From Oceanobacillus sp. Castelsardo (GTDB taxonomy: Bacteria > Bacillota > Bacilli > Bacillales > Amphibacillaceae): DNA of 64,000 nucleotides. Shown here one piece after another: positions 28,595-37,170 of this stretch. The notes under the pieces are model-generated. The model did not search any database. It was not told the origin of the DNA and worked only from the letters and a program-made list of their open reading frames with translations. Both the position numbers and the translations under genes were made by a program. The DNA is taken from NCBI RefSeq assembly GCF_001659985.1, contig NZ_LYCS01000001.1, forward strand, positions 248,001 to 312,000, written 5' to 3'. Positions within the stretch are counted from its first letter, which is position 1. Each line of letters starts with the position of its first letter.

Positions 28595-28716
28595 GTTAGA
28601 ATGCTCCTCAACAGATTGCTATATTCTTTATTGTCTTACTTTGGTTTTTTTGTAACGGTATATAAACATTGTTTTCCTTTTTGAAGCAAAGCAGCTATAA
28701 TATACTGAAACTTCTA

Positions 28717-29187
28717 TTAAGCCGCTGAATTTTTATTGTCAACTTCATCTTTTTTATCATCGAAGACAATTTCGAACACGGCAAGAAATAATGCAATAAT
28801 AATCTCTGTTTCAGGAGAAAGCGTAATACTATTCATTAACTCATCCACTGTGAATAGAACTAGCCAGTTCGTTGTGCTTTCAACAATAATTCGGATAAAA
28901 AGCACTTTTGTTTTTCCCGTAATATTTCGGACGGACAATTTGAAAATTACTTTAAAAAACACTTCGACTATGATGCCTATAATAAAGAAACTGATAACAA
29001 AAATAACCAATGACCAGATAGATTCATATTGAACTCCAAGGACTTTAAAAACTCCTGCCAATCCGAAGAAATAAAGTCCAAATATAAACCCAATCACCAA
29101 GATAATGAGAAGTGTTATTCCTGCAACTGCTGAGATCTTTTCCTTTCTATTCATATCACGAAATGAATCATTTTTATGTTCTGGCAT
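28717..29187 (-). CDS. YrvL family regulatory membrane protein
   Basis: A 156-residue integral membrane protein with four hydrophobic segments and a charged cytoplasmic start (MPEHKNDSFRDMNRKEKISA). Landmarks are IGFIFGLYFFGLAGVFKVLG, SLVIFVISFFIIGIIVEVFF and the end FLAVFEIVFDDKKD, which I recognise as the YrvL/YvrL family. In B. subtilis YvrL restrains the sigma-O/RsoA sigma factor, but no such sigma factor is in this window, so the local role is unknown. Start ATG at 29187 with GAGAGGAAA upstream. Confidence 0.8.
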   Translation of the reverse strand: MPEHKNDSFRDMNRKEKISAVAGITLLIILVIGFIFGLYFFGLAGVFKVLGVQYESIWSLVIFVISFFIIGIIVEVFFKVIFKLSVRNITGKTKVLFIRIIVESTTNWLVLFTVDELMNSITLSPETEIIIALFLAVFEIVFDDKKDEVDNKNSAA

Positions 29188-29253
29188 AAGTCTGTTTCCT
29201 CTCTGTTTTCAATAGCTTTATGCTGAAAATAATATTAAAAAGGATAACCTTCT

Positions 29254-29907
29254 CTATAAAATACGTTTTTCCTCCCCGTCATTTAACTTAAAATGGATAT
29301 CAAACGAAGTTCCTCCTTCTATATGATTTGGAACATCTGATAATTCGAGTAATTCCTTTATATGAATAGGCTTTTTCTGATTTGCCTCTATCGTCACAAT
29401 ATAAGGACCTGCAAGGTTCATCAGTGACTCCATCCGCACGCCAACCCCCGTGTAAAAGGAATCTATAAACTCTAATTCAAATGACACGTCTTCATTGCTT
29501 CTATTATGTAGAACAAGAGTGCATTCCCCATCCAATAAGTCTTCTCCCACATATTCAAAATTGCAGTTGCCATCACTACCATATGAGATAGCTGTTATCC
29601 CACTTGCTAACGTTTCTTGGTACATGGTAATAAGAAAGTTTGGTAATAATGAATATACAATTACAACAACAATTAACGTTCGAAGGTGGTATTTCTTCAT
29701 GCCAATGACAAGTAATATCATGGCGATAATAAACATAATTGCCCCAAGAATCCCAAGAAAAACATATCCATTATGATTGCTAATCGGAAACGACATGAAC
29801 GTAGATTGTGCTTCTATCATAACATTATTAGGCAATGGGAAATATAAAGACATACATATACATAAAATAATCGCTGAAATAATGAGTGCTACTTTACTTC
29901 TTATCAC
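29254..29907 (-). CDS. membrane-anchored protein with extracytoplasmic domain, unknown
   Basis: A 217-residue protein with three hydrophobic segments (about 6-24, 47-68 and 75-95) followed by a beta-rich domain of about 115 residues (GNCNFEYVGEDLLDGECTLV, LHNRSNEDVSFELEFIDSFY), which by the membrane topology should be outside the cell. Two cysteines (GNC, GEC) could form a disulphide. Start GTG at 29907, six bases after AGGAGGGG. No family recognised. Confidence 0.65.
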   Translation of the reverse strand: MIRSKVALIISAIILCICMSLYFPLPNNVMIEAQSTFMSFPISNHNGYVFLGILGAIMFIIAMILLVIGMKKYHLRTLIVVVIVYSLLPNFLITMYQETLASGITAISYGSDGNCNFEYVGEDLLDGECTLVLHNRSNEDVSFELEFIDSFYTGVGVRMESLMNLAGPYIVTIEANQKKPIHIKELLELSDVPNHIEGGTSFDIHFKLNDGEEKRIL

Positions 29908-29967
29908 GGTACCCCTCCTCTCTTTATCTTAACTACCTTTTTAATCAATACAATCATAAGTATTAAC

Positions 29968-30796
29968 TTATGCAATGCTTCCACCGTGCATGGAAAACAT
30001 ATAAAAGTCTTCTTCGTCTGTTAAAGTCCAACCATCGAAAAAAGAACTGGCATGAAACACATCTTAAAAAGATATTGTCACATTGTACGATAAGAAGTGG
30101 ACACTGTTCCAATAACTGAATATCTTCAATTTTTTTACCAATCAATAGCTCTTTGATTGATTTCCATTCACTTTGATTAGATTGAATATCTGTTTCTCCC
30201 AATAATATGCCACCTGTATCACGAATTCGCCAAGGGCATTCAATGATGATCGCACCTTTTTCCAATTGAATAATAAAATGAACCTCTGAATCAACAGCAG
30301 TAATCTTTTGTCCAATAAATTTCCTAAAGTCAATTTTACTTATTTTTGTATGCCATAACCTAAGTGCATGTGTGATTATCATTTCATTGATTTTTTCTTC
30401 CTTATAGCCTTGCTGATTATCTCCATACTGAAAATCATCAATCGTATCACTAATTTCCTGCCAATTCATCTGCTCCTCAAGTAGGTCATGTTTGATTGTA
30501 CAATCATAAATTTCTTTTACTAGCAACATGGCATTTTCTACTGGTAATAACAGTTGAGAATGAAGGTGTTTTACATGATATTCCACGCATTGTTCTTTCG
30601 AAGGTGCTTTCCATTGAATGCTTTTCATCGCATCGTCAAACATCTTTTCCATTTCAAATATATTTAATTTCTCTTTCCTATCCATACTGGCTATTTTTTT
30701 GATATCAAGTACATCCATATGCAAATTATACTTTGCCCAATCTATGTAATCTGAAGGCTGTACAGTTCCTATGTATCTTTTATAATATAATTCCAA
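29968..30796 (-). pseudogene. uncharacterised protein gene with late frameshift
   Basis: The main frame from the TTG at 30796 encodes about 245 normal-looking residues (HALRLWHTKISKIDFRKFIG, IIIECPWRIRDTGGILLGET) and then a low-quality Arg/Cys-rich tail. The neighbouring frame continues sensibly: DVFHASSFFDGWTLTDEEDF then YMFSMHGGSIA and a TAA at 29968-29970. One extra base in the run at 30063-30065 explains both, so the gene carries a one-base insertion near its end (or a sequencing error). The intact product would be about 275 residues, cytoplasmic, of unknown function. Confidence 0.65.
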
Positions 30797-30901
30797 TAGT
30801 TCTATCAGAATCCCCTCTATCCCCGTATAATATGTTGTAAATGCCTATTCTAAGACTTTAAGTTAATCGGATTTTTCGTTTTAAGCTCATTTCATAATTA
30901 C

Positions 30902-31222
30902 TCATTTAAACTGATACCCATATTTTTTAAGTTGTCTTTCTAATTGCTCTCGCTTTACTTTCCCATTTTCTTGATATTCAAGAGGATAATGTTCAGTCAT
31001 AAAAACAGGTGCATCAAAACTCAACCAAATATTCCGATAAAATATTATGTGCAACTTTTACTGTTAAAAATTCTCCATTTTCCAATTCAATATCATCATC
31101 TACGGCAAATTGAAATCGCAACATACACATATTTCAAAAGAGCCGAACTCTAATTTTTCACCATTACCATATGCTGGTTCGTCCAGTCCTTTATAACCGC
31201 AAACGGGACAACTATATTTCAT
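30902..31222 (-). pseudogene. CPCC-type cysteine-rich protein, two frameshifts
   Basis: The ATG at 31222 has a good GGAGGTCTGAAAT ribosome site and opens MKYSCPVCGYKGLDEPAYGN then GEKLEFGSFEICVCC, the zinc-ribbon-like pattern of CPCC-type small proteins. A base is missing straight after (GGATTT reads GATTT near 31122), moving the sense to FQFAVDDDIELENGEFLTVK, and a second indel near 31037 moves it again to NIWLSFDAPVFMTEHYPLEY, ending QLKKYGYQFK and TGA at 30902-30904. About 106 residues when repaired. Confidence 0.75.
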
Positions 31223-31251
31223 ATTTCAGACCTCCTGTCTCATCATTAACA

Positions 31252-31695
31252 TTAAAATATCCACTTGCTTTTAATGAAATCATCTATATTAAATCCATAA
31301 TTCTTTAGTAATTCACTATCTAATTCAATCAGGAATAAATCTACTGCCTCAATAATCCTATCCAAAGCTAACAACTCCTTAGATTCATACAATTGCCAAA
31401 TTGAAAATATTGTCCAGTAGTTTTCCTCTATTTTATTAAACACTAAAATAGGACCTTCTCTTTCATCGTGTTCAATAGTATAGTAATAAAAGTTCTCTTC
31501 CCGCCTCCAGTTCTTTAATGCTATTCCAAACTCAAGCAGGGCTAGTGAAGGTTCTAAGAAGAAACGATGATCATTCACAAATACTTCTAATCTACCTTGT
31601 ATATCAACTAATAGCTTACCGCTTCTCTTTTTAATAAGTTTTGGCTCAATAAAGCTCTTTGTATCTAATTCAAATTGCAGCTTTAACGTATTCAA
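31252..31695 (-). CDS. uncharacterised protein
   Basis: A soluble protein of about 147 residues starting at TTG 31695 (MNTLKLQFELDTKSF), nine bases after GGAGAGGTG; an in-frame GTG four codons earlier lies inside that ribosome site. The sequence is a mix of strands and helices: GKLLVDIQGRLEVFVNDHRF, FLEPSLALLEFGIALKNW, then NFYYYTIEHDEREGPILVFN and a helical acidic end. Proteins of this look accompany SMI1/KNR4 genes in Bacillus, as here (next gene upstream), so an immunity-type or toxin-related role is possible but unproven. Confidence 0.65.
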   Translation of the reverse strand: MNTLKLQFELDTKSFIEPKLIKKRSGKLLVDIQGRLEVFVNDHRFFLEPSLALLEFGIALKNWRREENFYYYTIEHDEREGPILVFNKIEENYWTIFSIWQLYESKELLALDRIIEAVDLFLIELDSELLKNYGFNIDDFIKSKWIF

Positions 31696-31732
31696 AAATA
31701 TATACACCTCTCCAGTTAAATAGAAAGAATAA

Positions 31733-32185
31733 TCAATCTTCCAGCTTAGTTAATCCATTTAGGAATGACTCGAAGTCTGGAGCTAATTCAGTTATTTCTT
31801 CCCCATCATGATCAATGAGGATAATAGGTGGATTTTCATCTGTATTTCTATAATCAAAAGCAATCCATGTATGACCGTCTCCTGAAATAAGAACAACCTT
31901 CTTTGGAAGTCCCCACTCTTTAATTAAATATTCACTTTCCAGAATACTCTCTTCTCCACCTATCCCTCTAATATAATCTACATTAATATGATCATCTGCC
32001 CACGATGTTGGAAAATTTGTGGGATACGAATCATAGCTGATGTACCCACCATTTTGCTCTTTCAAAAGACTTATGTAACTTTCAGGTAATTTTACACTTA
32101 ATTCTTTTTCTGCTTCCGCCACAATTTCATTGGTAATTGGCTCTACTTTATATTCATCATCTTCTTGCCAAAAACTCTTTTTCAT
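31733..32185 (-). CDS. SMI1/KNR4 (SUKH) family protein
   Basis: A 150-residue soluble SUKH-fold protein. The family signature is clear: an N-terminal helix with ITNEIVAEAEKELSVKLPES, the YISLLKEQNGGYI motif, then GIGGEESILESEYLIKEWGL and GDGHTWIAFDYRN. In bacteria this fold is the commonest immunity protein of polymorphic and contact-dependent toxins. No toxin gene is adjacent, so it would be an orphan immunity gene. Start is ATG 32185, following GAAAGAAGGGA; the longer frame to 32227 has no ribosome site. Confidence 0.85.
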   Translation of the reverse strand: MKKSFWQEDDEYKVEPITNEIVAEAEKELSVKLPESYISLLKEQNGGYISYDSYPTNFPTSWADDHINVDYIRGIGGEESILESEYLIKEWGLPKKVVLISGDGHTWIAFDYRNTDENPPIILIDHDGEEITELAPDFESFLNGLTKLED

Positions 32186-32259
32186 AAAAATCCCTTCTTT
32201 CCTACTTGTTTTTTGTCTCCATTCCATTGCAATCTGTTTAGTACATTTAACAAGAAGTA

Positions 32260-32706
32260 TTAATCCTCTGTTTGTTCATTCAATACCCAAGGGATTCGGG
32301 CTTCAAAATCCAACTGCAAGACGGGACGTGGCAACTCGTCTTGAATAAACGATACCTCTTTCTTGAATCCAAACGTAAAATTATTTATTCTAGCGGTGTT
32401 CGTATCATTCCAATTAGAATCTGTACAATATGCTCCTTCTACTAATCTACCGACTATATGGTAACCCCCAATATATAAACGTAATCCATCTTCTATTTCA
32501 CCAAACTCAGATAAATGGCTTGGCTTGGAAGGATTGATTCCTAACGTGGTAAATACCTCTATTATGGATGGATCTATATGCTTAACCGCTTCCATATAAT
32601 TTTTACAGTACAAACAATTACAGAGTTCAATATCTTTTTCATAAAATTCTTTTGTTTTACCTAAATCAACTTCTAATGACCAATTCAACAGCTTGATTCG
32701 TTTCAT
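32260..32706 (-). CDS. uncharacterised protein with CxxC pair
   Basis: A 148-residue soluble protein overlapping the stop of the previous gene by ATGA, so the two are translationally coupled. It has a Cys-rich spot early (ELCNCLYCKNYMEAVKHIDP), the segment SKPSHLSEFGEIEDGLRLYI and an aromatic end (PRPVLQLDFEARIPWVL). I have seen this pattern in hypothetical Bacillus proteins located with SMI1/KNR4-type genes, but know no function. Confidence 0.7.
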   Translation of the reverse strand: MKRIKLLNWSLEVDLGKTKEFYEKDIELCNCLYCKNYMEAVKHIDPSIIEVFTTLGINPSKPSHLSEFGEIEDGLRLYIGGYHIVGRLVEGAYCTDSNWNDTNTARINNFTFGFKKEVSFIQDELPRPVLQLDFEARIPWVLNEQTED

Positions 32707-33041
32707 TCTGTTCCCTCACACGAAGTTTTATCCTTATTTCGATTTCTATATTGATATAATACTTCATCAACCCATTGTTCGAACATGGCATATGCTTCTT
32801 CATCCGTTTTCACGATACCAATGTATCCTCCCAAAAACTTTTCGTAATAATATCCCTTATTAATAAACAACTCTTCTCTTTCACGATCTGTTTTAAAATC
32901 GTTAAAAAACAAATCCATTAATCCGTCCTCTCTTACCCATGCTATTCCCTCAACTATCGGGGTGGATTTATCTTTCCAATTTCCAACATGTAAATGATTT
33001 CCTGTATAGTTTTCAGAATCAAAATACATTCGCATATTCAT
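32703..33041 (-). CDS. uncharacterised small protein
   Basis: A 112-residue soluble protein starting at ATG 33041 (MNMRMYFDSENYTGNHLHVG), eight bases after GGGAG. The frame is open further upstream to 33104, but that stretch overlaps the preceding gene and has no ribosome site. A DLFFNDFKTDREREELFINK segment and YIGIVKTDEEAYAMFEQWVD near the end suggest an alpha/beta fold. It is coupled by a four-base overlap to the gene at 32260. Function unknown. Confidence 0.65.
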   Translation of the reverse strand: MNMRMYFDSENYTGNHLHVGNWKDKSTPIVEGIAWVREDGLMDLFFNDFKTDREREELFINKGYYYEKFLGGYIGIVKTDEEAYAMFEQWVDEVLYQYRNRNKDKTSCEGTE

Positions 33042-33063
33042 GCACTTTGCTCCCATTCGTAAG

Positions 33064-33417
33064 TTATAAAAAACCATTTTGACTTTTTGCATAGAATCTC
33101 GCACTGGTAGATGGTATGAATTTTATTTTATAGTTTCCGCCAATTTCCTGTTTTACTTTTTCTGTTAAAACGAGCCCGATTCGATTAAATTTATCTTCCA
33201 GTTGGGTCCCGTTAGGAAGCAATTTATCTAGTTCCCAATCAATCCATTCCCCATACCTTACTGCCCAAGATGACAATTCCTCTTGTAAACTAGCTGAAAT
33301 CGGAACATCTTCTATATCAAGATTACGTCCACACCTATTACACCAAATTGGATCAGCTCCAACATCTCCTTCAATTTTTAAATCATTTGTTTCTCCGTTA
33401 TTACAACAACAGTTCAA
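33064..33417 (-). CDS. uncharacterised protein with N-terminal zinc-ribbon-like cysteines
   Basis: A 117-residue soluble protein. The N-terminus is cysteine-rich (MNCCCNNGET, then DPIWCNRCGRNLDIEDVPIS), so a C-C...C-x2-C metal site is likely. A helical part (EELSSWAVRYGEWIDWELDK) and the end (VKQEIGGNYKIKFIPSTSAR) follow. Start is TTG at 33417, nine bases after GGAGG. It is the first gene of a short run (33064, 32703, 32260). I recognise it as a hypothetical Bacillus family only. Confidence 0.7.
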   Translation of the reverse strand: MNCCCNNGETNDLKIEGDVGADPIWCNRCGRNLDIEDVPISASLQEELSSWAVRYGEWIDWELDKLLPNGTQLEDKFNRIGLVLTEKVKQEIGGNYKIKFIPSTSARFYAKSQNGFL

Positions 33418-33508
33418 AGATATTGACCTCCATTTTAAATAAAAGTTGGTACTTTCTTAATCGACAACAAATACCCTTCTTGTAGCCGACCTAAAGTAAA
33501 GCCCTTTT

Positions 33509-33937
33509 CTACTTTAATAAGAAGTTGTTCCATATAGCTTCATCAACCATAAAATACTTTTCGTGTGAACACCCAGCCAATATACATTGCACGTTTTGAT
33601 AAAACATTAGGTCTTCTGGTAGTTTCAGACCATTCCAGTCAAAAAGAGAATTGCTGCGTTCTTTTAAAAATTCTCTTGACGCATTATTGAGTTGAAAATA
33701 ATAAACGTATCCTGTTCCTCCAGCGAGTTTGGTTGTTTCCCATTCTCGTTGAATTTTTCTTTCAATCAGATGTTCTTCAATATCTGCTATCAATATATCA
33801 ATATAAGCTAGACGTTCTTCTTCAATCTCCATCATTTGTCTATTTTCGACAAAAGTAAAACGATTGCAATGTTTGGATAATAGGTCTACCAATTGTTTAT
33901 AGCGTTTTCCCTTTATATTCTCCGAAACCTCTAGCAT
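33509..33937 (-). CDS. uncharacterised protein
   Basis: A 142-residue soluble protein. The ATG at 33937 follows GGGGGG at a distance of seven bases; an ATG two codons earlier is too close. Sequence features: KHCNRFTFVENRQMMEIEEE, a long helix, TGYVYYFQLNNASREFLKER and the end HEKYFMVDEAIWNNFLLK. It lies between the DUF1835 gene and the cysteine-rich gene on the same strand with about 50-90 bases on each side. Function unknown. Confidence 0.65.
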   Translation of the reverse strand: MLEVSENIKGKRYKQLVDLLSKHCNRFTFVENRQMMEIEEERLAYIDILIADIEEHLIERKIQREWETTKLAGGTGYVYYFQLNNASREFLKERSNSLFDWNGLKLPEDLMFYQNVQCILAGCSHEKYFMVDEAIWNNFLLK

Positions 33938-33985
33938 TACCATTCCCCCCTTGCACTACTATGCAATCATAGTTTTTCATTCACT

Positions 33986-34822
33986 TTAATTTCTTTTTAA
34001 CCTCAAACTATAAAAACGCCTTGCCTTCAAATCTCCTTCTAGTTCAAATACCCCAGCATCAATCAACTTTCTTATTCGATATTCTAGAAAAGCATCCCCT
34101 ATATATTGATCTAAATGTCCTAGCACTTCTCCAATTACTCTAGCTACACTTATAAATTCATTTTGTTTACCAAACAACCTTTTTGCCTTTTTTATAATAA
34201 AATCATCATAATAATCTTCAGTGATACTTTGAATCCTTCCATTCCGCCATATTCTTAACGTTTCATGACTTTCACCAAGAGAAAGCCATTCCCTTTCTAA
34301 CTCTTCTCGATCATGATCTGTAAATAATGTTAAAAACTGGCCAATATCCTGTTTATAAATAATTTGTAATTTCTCGGGAGGTATTTCACCTGTATGAAGT
34401 ACCGTGTATTTTACCTTTTTTACCTGAAAAAGCTCTTTATATGCCTCTGTCGTATTAATCACCGTGATATCAATGTTTTTCCCCTTTAAAAGATGTACAA
34501 TATACCGCATCCCTGTTTGTTCATGAGCGTTATCGGAAACCCAAATAGTCATATGCTCACCTTCAGGTATAAGGTTAATTTCATTCATTACCATTTCGAA
34601 ATGTTCCCTGTAACCATTGTATTCATAAAACTTTTCGCTCATGGATTGTTTCATCCACTCATCTCTGGATTTTACGCCAATCCCTTCATTTAATCTCCAA
34701 ACTGGTCCTATGGAAAATATATCATAAAAAGAAATTATCCTTTCCTTTTTATCAAGCCCCATCTCTTTTAAAGCAAATTGCAAACTACCTGAAGCCGATG
34801 CACTAGATAGAATATGTATCAT
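33986..34822 (-). CDS. DUF1835 + DUF3658 domain protein
   Basis: A 278-residue soluble protein. The N-terminal DUF1835 domain (1-120) is recognisable from MIHILSSASASGSLQFALKE, the FYDIFSIGPVWRLNE motif and MTIWVSDNAHEQTGMRYIVH; the C-terminal DUF3658 part (about 170-278) ends GDLKARRFYSLRLKRN. Function is unknown; these genes are frequent and multicopy in Bacillaceae. A second copy survives as a 26-codon stub at 26217-26294. Start ATG 34822 overlaps the stop of a short membrane-protein remnant. Confidence 0.88.
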   Translation of the reverse strand: MIHILSSASASGSLQFALKEMGLDKKERIISFYDIFSIGPVWRLNEGIGVKSRDEWMKQSMSEKFYEYNGYREHFEMVMNEINLIPEGEHMTIWVSDNAHEQTGMRYIVHLLKGKNIDITVINTTEAYKELFQVKKVKYTVLHTGEIPPEKLQIIYKQDIGQFLTLFTDHDREELEREWLSLGESHETLRIWRNGRIQSITEDYYDDFIIKKAKRLFGKQNEFISVARVIGEVLGHLDQYIGDAFLEYRIRKLIDAGVFELEGDLKARRFYSLRLKRN

Positions 34823-34929
34823 CCTTTTTTACTCCTCTGTTTGTACGACTTATTTCTCAAATTCCCTATAACTCCAATACAACCTATAACAGCAAATACT
34901 ATGGGAAGATCTCGTCCATTTCTATGTAA
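34819..34929 (-). pseudogene. C-terminal stub of a small membrane protein
   Basis: A 36-codon open frame, closed upstream by TGA (34930-34932) and ending in a TGA that overlaps the DUF1835 start, reads LHRNGRDLPIVFAVIGCIGV then IGNLRNKSYKQRSKKG: one membrane helix and a basic tail. No start codon. Family not recognised. Confidence 0.35.
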
Positions 34930-35008
34930 TCAATTGATCCACTACCTATTTCCGTTTTCTTGTCTCATGCTAAATAATAGTAATACGTCACTTTATAATC
35001 TCTTAATA

Positions 35009-35278
35009 TTAACCACTATTACGGTATTGTCCATATGAAAGTTTCGGCTTTAAAATGTTTCTCCACATCTCATCTTCCATAAAACCATCGCCGTCCACTA
35101 TGTCCCCATAAATTATTACGTTATTTTTATATGGAGACAACAGGGTGATAACTTTATGTATCTGTAACTTAGTTCTTCCCAACCCAAATCACCCTAAAAC
35201 CCATGCTCCTCTTGACTCCATCCCCTTTTCATTCATCCTGTACATCCGTAAGTTGAATGTCGGAATAACCCCATAGAG
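35009..35278 (-). pseudogene. degraded gene with in-frame stop
   Basis: A 90-codon frame interrupted by one TGA (35189-35191). Before it: LYGVIPTFNLRMYRMNEKGM, ESRGAWVLG; after it: FGLGRTKLQIHKVITLLSPY, KNNVIIYGDIVDGDGFMEDE, MWRNILKPKLSYGQYRNSG and TAA. The sequence is protein-like throughout, so I read it as a nonsense-mutated and 5'-truncated gene. Family unknown. The rest of 34930-35336 looks empty. Confidence 0.45.
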
Positions 35279-35336
35279 TCACATGCCAAAAATATGAAAT
35301 TAATTCAAACCTCCCTGTACGGTATAAAGATTCGAC

Positions 35337-35762
35337 TCACTTAGTTATACCATTTTTCTTCTTCAAACTAGCATTCAATTCTGCCTCCACTTTTTTGTAA
35401 TATAGATAATACCCCATCCAAAATACAGCATATACGAATATAAAAACTACGAAACTTACTGAAATTGCTGCAACGCTGAATGGAATCCAATCGGCTATGA
35501 ACAAAGTGATTGTAAAGAAAACTGCTATCGATAGGAAAAAATGAATAACGGTTTTTTTCAAATAACTCCAGCCATTATCCTCAAATATAAATGAGGCTAA
35601 TCCAAAGTAGATACCAATAATCAGGGAACAGAGCATATAAATCCATATTTGTACGACGGTGGCATCTGCTCCAGTAAACATTACAACCGTAAGGGCTATA
35701 AATGTAAAAATACCACCTAGAGCTATTCCCATCATGCTTCTTTTAACTGCTTCAACGATCAT
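35337..35762 (-). CDS. DUF3021 family membrane protein
   Basis: A 141-residue integral membrane protein with four hydrophobic segments (about 8-30, 35-58, 68-90, 97-120) and a charged C-terminal tail (YYKKVEAELNASLKKKNG). It matches the DUF3021 family, whose members are nearly always paired with a LytTR DNA-binding protein, as here. The start at ATG 35762 is decided by GGAGGG seven bases upstream, inside the end of the LytTR gene; the two genes overlap by 11 bases. In other firmicutes the pair controls a neighbouring ABC exporter; none is adjacent here. Confidence 0.88.
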   Translation of the reverse strand: MIVEAVKRSMMGIALGGIFTFIALTVVMFTGADATVVQIWIYMLCSLIIGIYFGLASFIFEDNGWSYLKKTVIHFFLSIAVFFTITLFIADWIPFSVAAISVSFVVFIFVYAVFWMGYYLYYKKVEAELNASLKKKNGITK

Positions 35763-36213
35763 CTGACTGCCCTCCAATAACTAAAGTATCTTTGATTGGT
35801 TTCACATATTTTCGTGTAATATACTCTTTATTTCCGGAATGAAAATAAACACAGAGATTTCCGTTAAATGATAACTCAAAACGCTCAATCTGATTAAGAT
35901 TGCCTATGACCGATTTCGAAAAACGCATAAAACCATAAGGAGCTAGAGTTTCTTCTATTTCATAGAGCTTCATCCTTACTTCAATATTCCTTTTACCAAT
36001 GCAGGCATGAGTTTTCCTTTTTTCAGCATATACAAATTCAATCTGTTCCGGGTCAAGTAAAACTGTTTGATCAGACTCAACCCCAAGTATACGCTTTCGA
36101 CTTTTACGCTTAATAATAGCAATGACTTCTTCCAGTTCATCAGACCATTCATTTGTCTGAATGGTAATGGATGGTTCTTTATGCTTATCGTCAATTTCAA
36201 TGTTCACTTTCAT
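35752..36213 (-). CDS. LytTR family DNA-binding regulator
   Basis: A 153-residue transcription factor without a receiver domain. The LytTR fold fills residues 50-148: ILGVESDQTVLLDPEQIEFV, then KTHACIGKRNIEVRMKLYEI, and the hallmark FMRFSKSVIGNLNQIERFEL followed by YITRKYVKPIKD. It is translationally coupled to the DUF3021 membrane protein, which probably senses a signal and restrains it. Two ATG codons (36216, 36213) follow GGGGG; the second has the better spacing. Confidence 0.9.
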   Translation of the reverse strand: MKVNIEIDDKHKEPSITIQTNEWSDELEEVIAIIKRKSRKRILGVESDQTVLLDPEQIEFVYAEKRKTHACIGKRNIEVRMKLYEIEETLAPYGFMRFSKSVIGNLNQIERFELSFNGNLCVYFHSGNKEYITRKYVKPIKDTLVIGGQSDDR

Positions 36214-36216
36214 CAT

Positions 36217-36540
36217 CAAGCCCCCAAACTATCCCTTTGTCTTTAAGAAGTGTGGTAACATATAACCACTTCAAGAACAAACTGACCAAATCCTAAAATA
36301 CTTGAAAACTTTTAAAAAATAAGAGACAAGGTCTAATTCAAAATAAGCTACAATACCAATTGCAACACCACAAATAACAATATATCATCTATAAGGTAAC
36401 ATAAATACGATTTCTTTTAGAGGAGCATTTTTTCAAAAGTAACTTAAAATCTTTAGGGTTTCATTTTAATTTTTCGATAAACTTGTTTAAACAAAATCCT
36501 CTCTATAAAGGCTTTCAAAAAGTAACCACGATCAACATAG
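36217..36540. other. 320-base spacer with possible gene debris
   Basis: On the minus strand a broken frame between about 36225 and 36390 reads VICGVAIGIVAYFELDLVSY, FLKVFKYFRIWS, then a stop. It resembles a membrane-protein remnant but is too degraded to name. No other feature seen. Confidence 0.3.
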
Positions 36541-37170
36541 TTAATTATTTTCATTTTCCTTTATATCATTATCCCATTTCCCTGTAACTGCGGAAAGTAT
36601 AAGCCAAGGTTCAATGAATAAGTTTATCAATATATGAGCTATAATTGGCGCAAGTATATTACGATCAGCTATAATATACAGAATTGCAAGTAAAGCCCCA
36701 AGTATTGTGGTTGATAATATCACTGGAAGAGCAATCTTCAACTCCCCTCTTAGAAATACCCATGCCCCATGTGCTACTCCGAAGATCAATGCTGAAGCCA
36801 ACACTTGTATAAATATGGAATAATCTAAACTCATTAGCCAATCCATCAGTACTTGCCTAAACAAAATTTCTTCTACAATGCTAGAAACGAATGCTGCCCA
36901 AATACCAATCACTTTAAGCCATGAAAATGTAAATAAATGATCACGTACGAATGGAACTACTTTAGCAGTGTACATAATATATCCCATTGCGATTATAATT
37001 GTTAATATCCAAACAATAGGGTTATTAAATGCTTCTGCATGAATGCCTAATCTATTCTCGATAAAATTCTGCGGATCTCCAAAATACCAAAAAAGAATAC
37101 TTCCAGTTAATGCAACAGATAGACTACCTAATACTAAACCTGTGATAATTTCATCTTTACGACTATACAT
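36541..37170 (-). CDS. CPBP-family intramembrane metalloprotease
   Basis: A 209-residue membrane protein of the CAAX protease/bacteriocin-processing (Abi) family. Conserved motifs are present in order: EEILFR (motif 1, glutamate pair and arginine) at about 98-103, FGVAHGAW (motif 2 histidine) and HILINLF (motif 4 His and Asn). About seven hydrophobic segments. Members cleave prenylated or bacteriocin-type peptides or give self-immunity; the substrate is unknown here. I start at ATG 37170 (MYSRKDEII), ten bases after AGGAG; ATG 37179 is possible but abuts the ribosome site. Confidence 0.88.
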   Translation of the reverse strand: MYSRKDEIITGLVLGSLSVALTGSILFWYFGDPQNFIENRLGIHAEAFNNPIVWILTIIIAMGYIMYTAKVVPFVRDHLFTFSWLKVIGIWAAFVSSIVEEILFRQVLMDWLMSLDYSIFIQVLASALIFGVAHGAWVFLRGELKIALPVILSTTILGALLAILYIIADRNILAPIIAHILINLFIEPWLILSAVTGKWDNDIKENENN

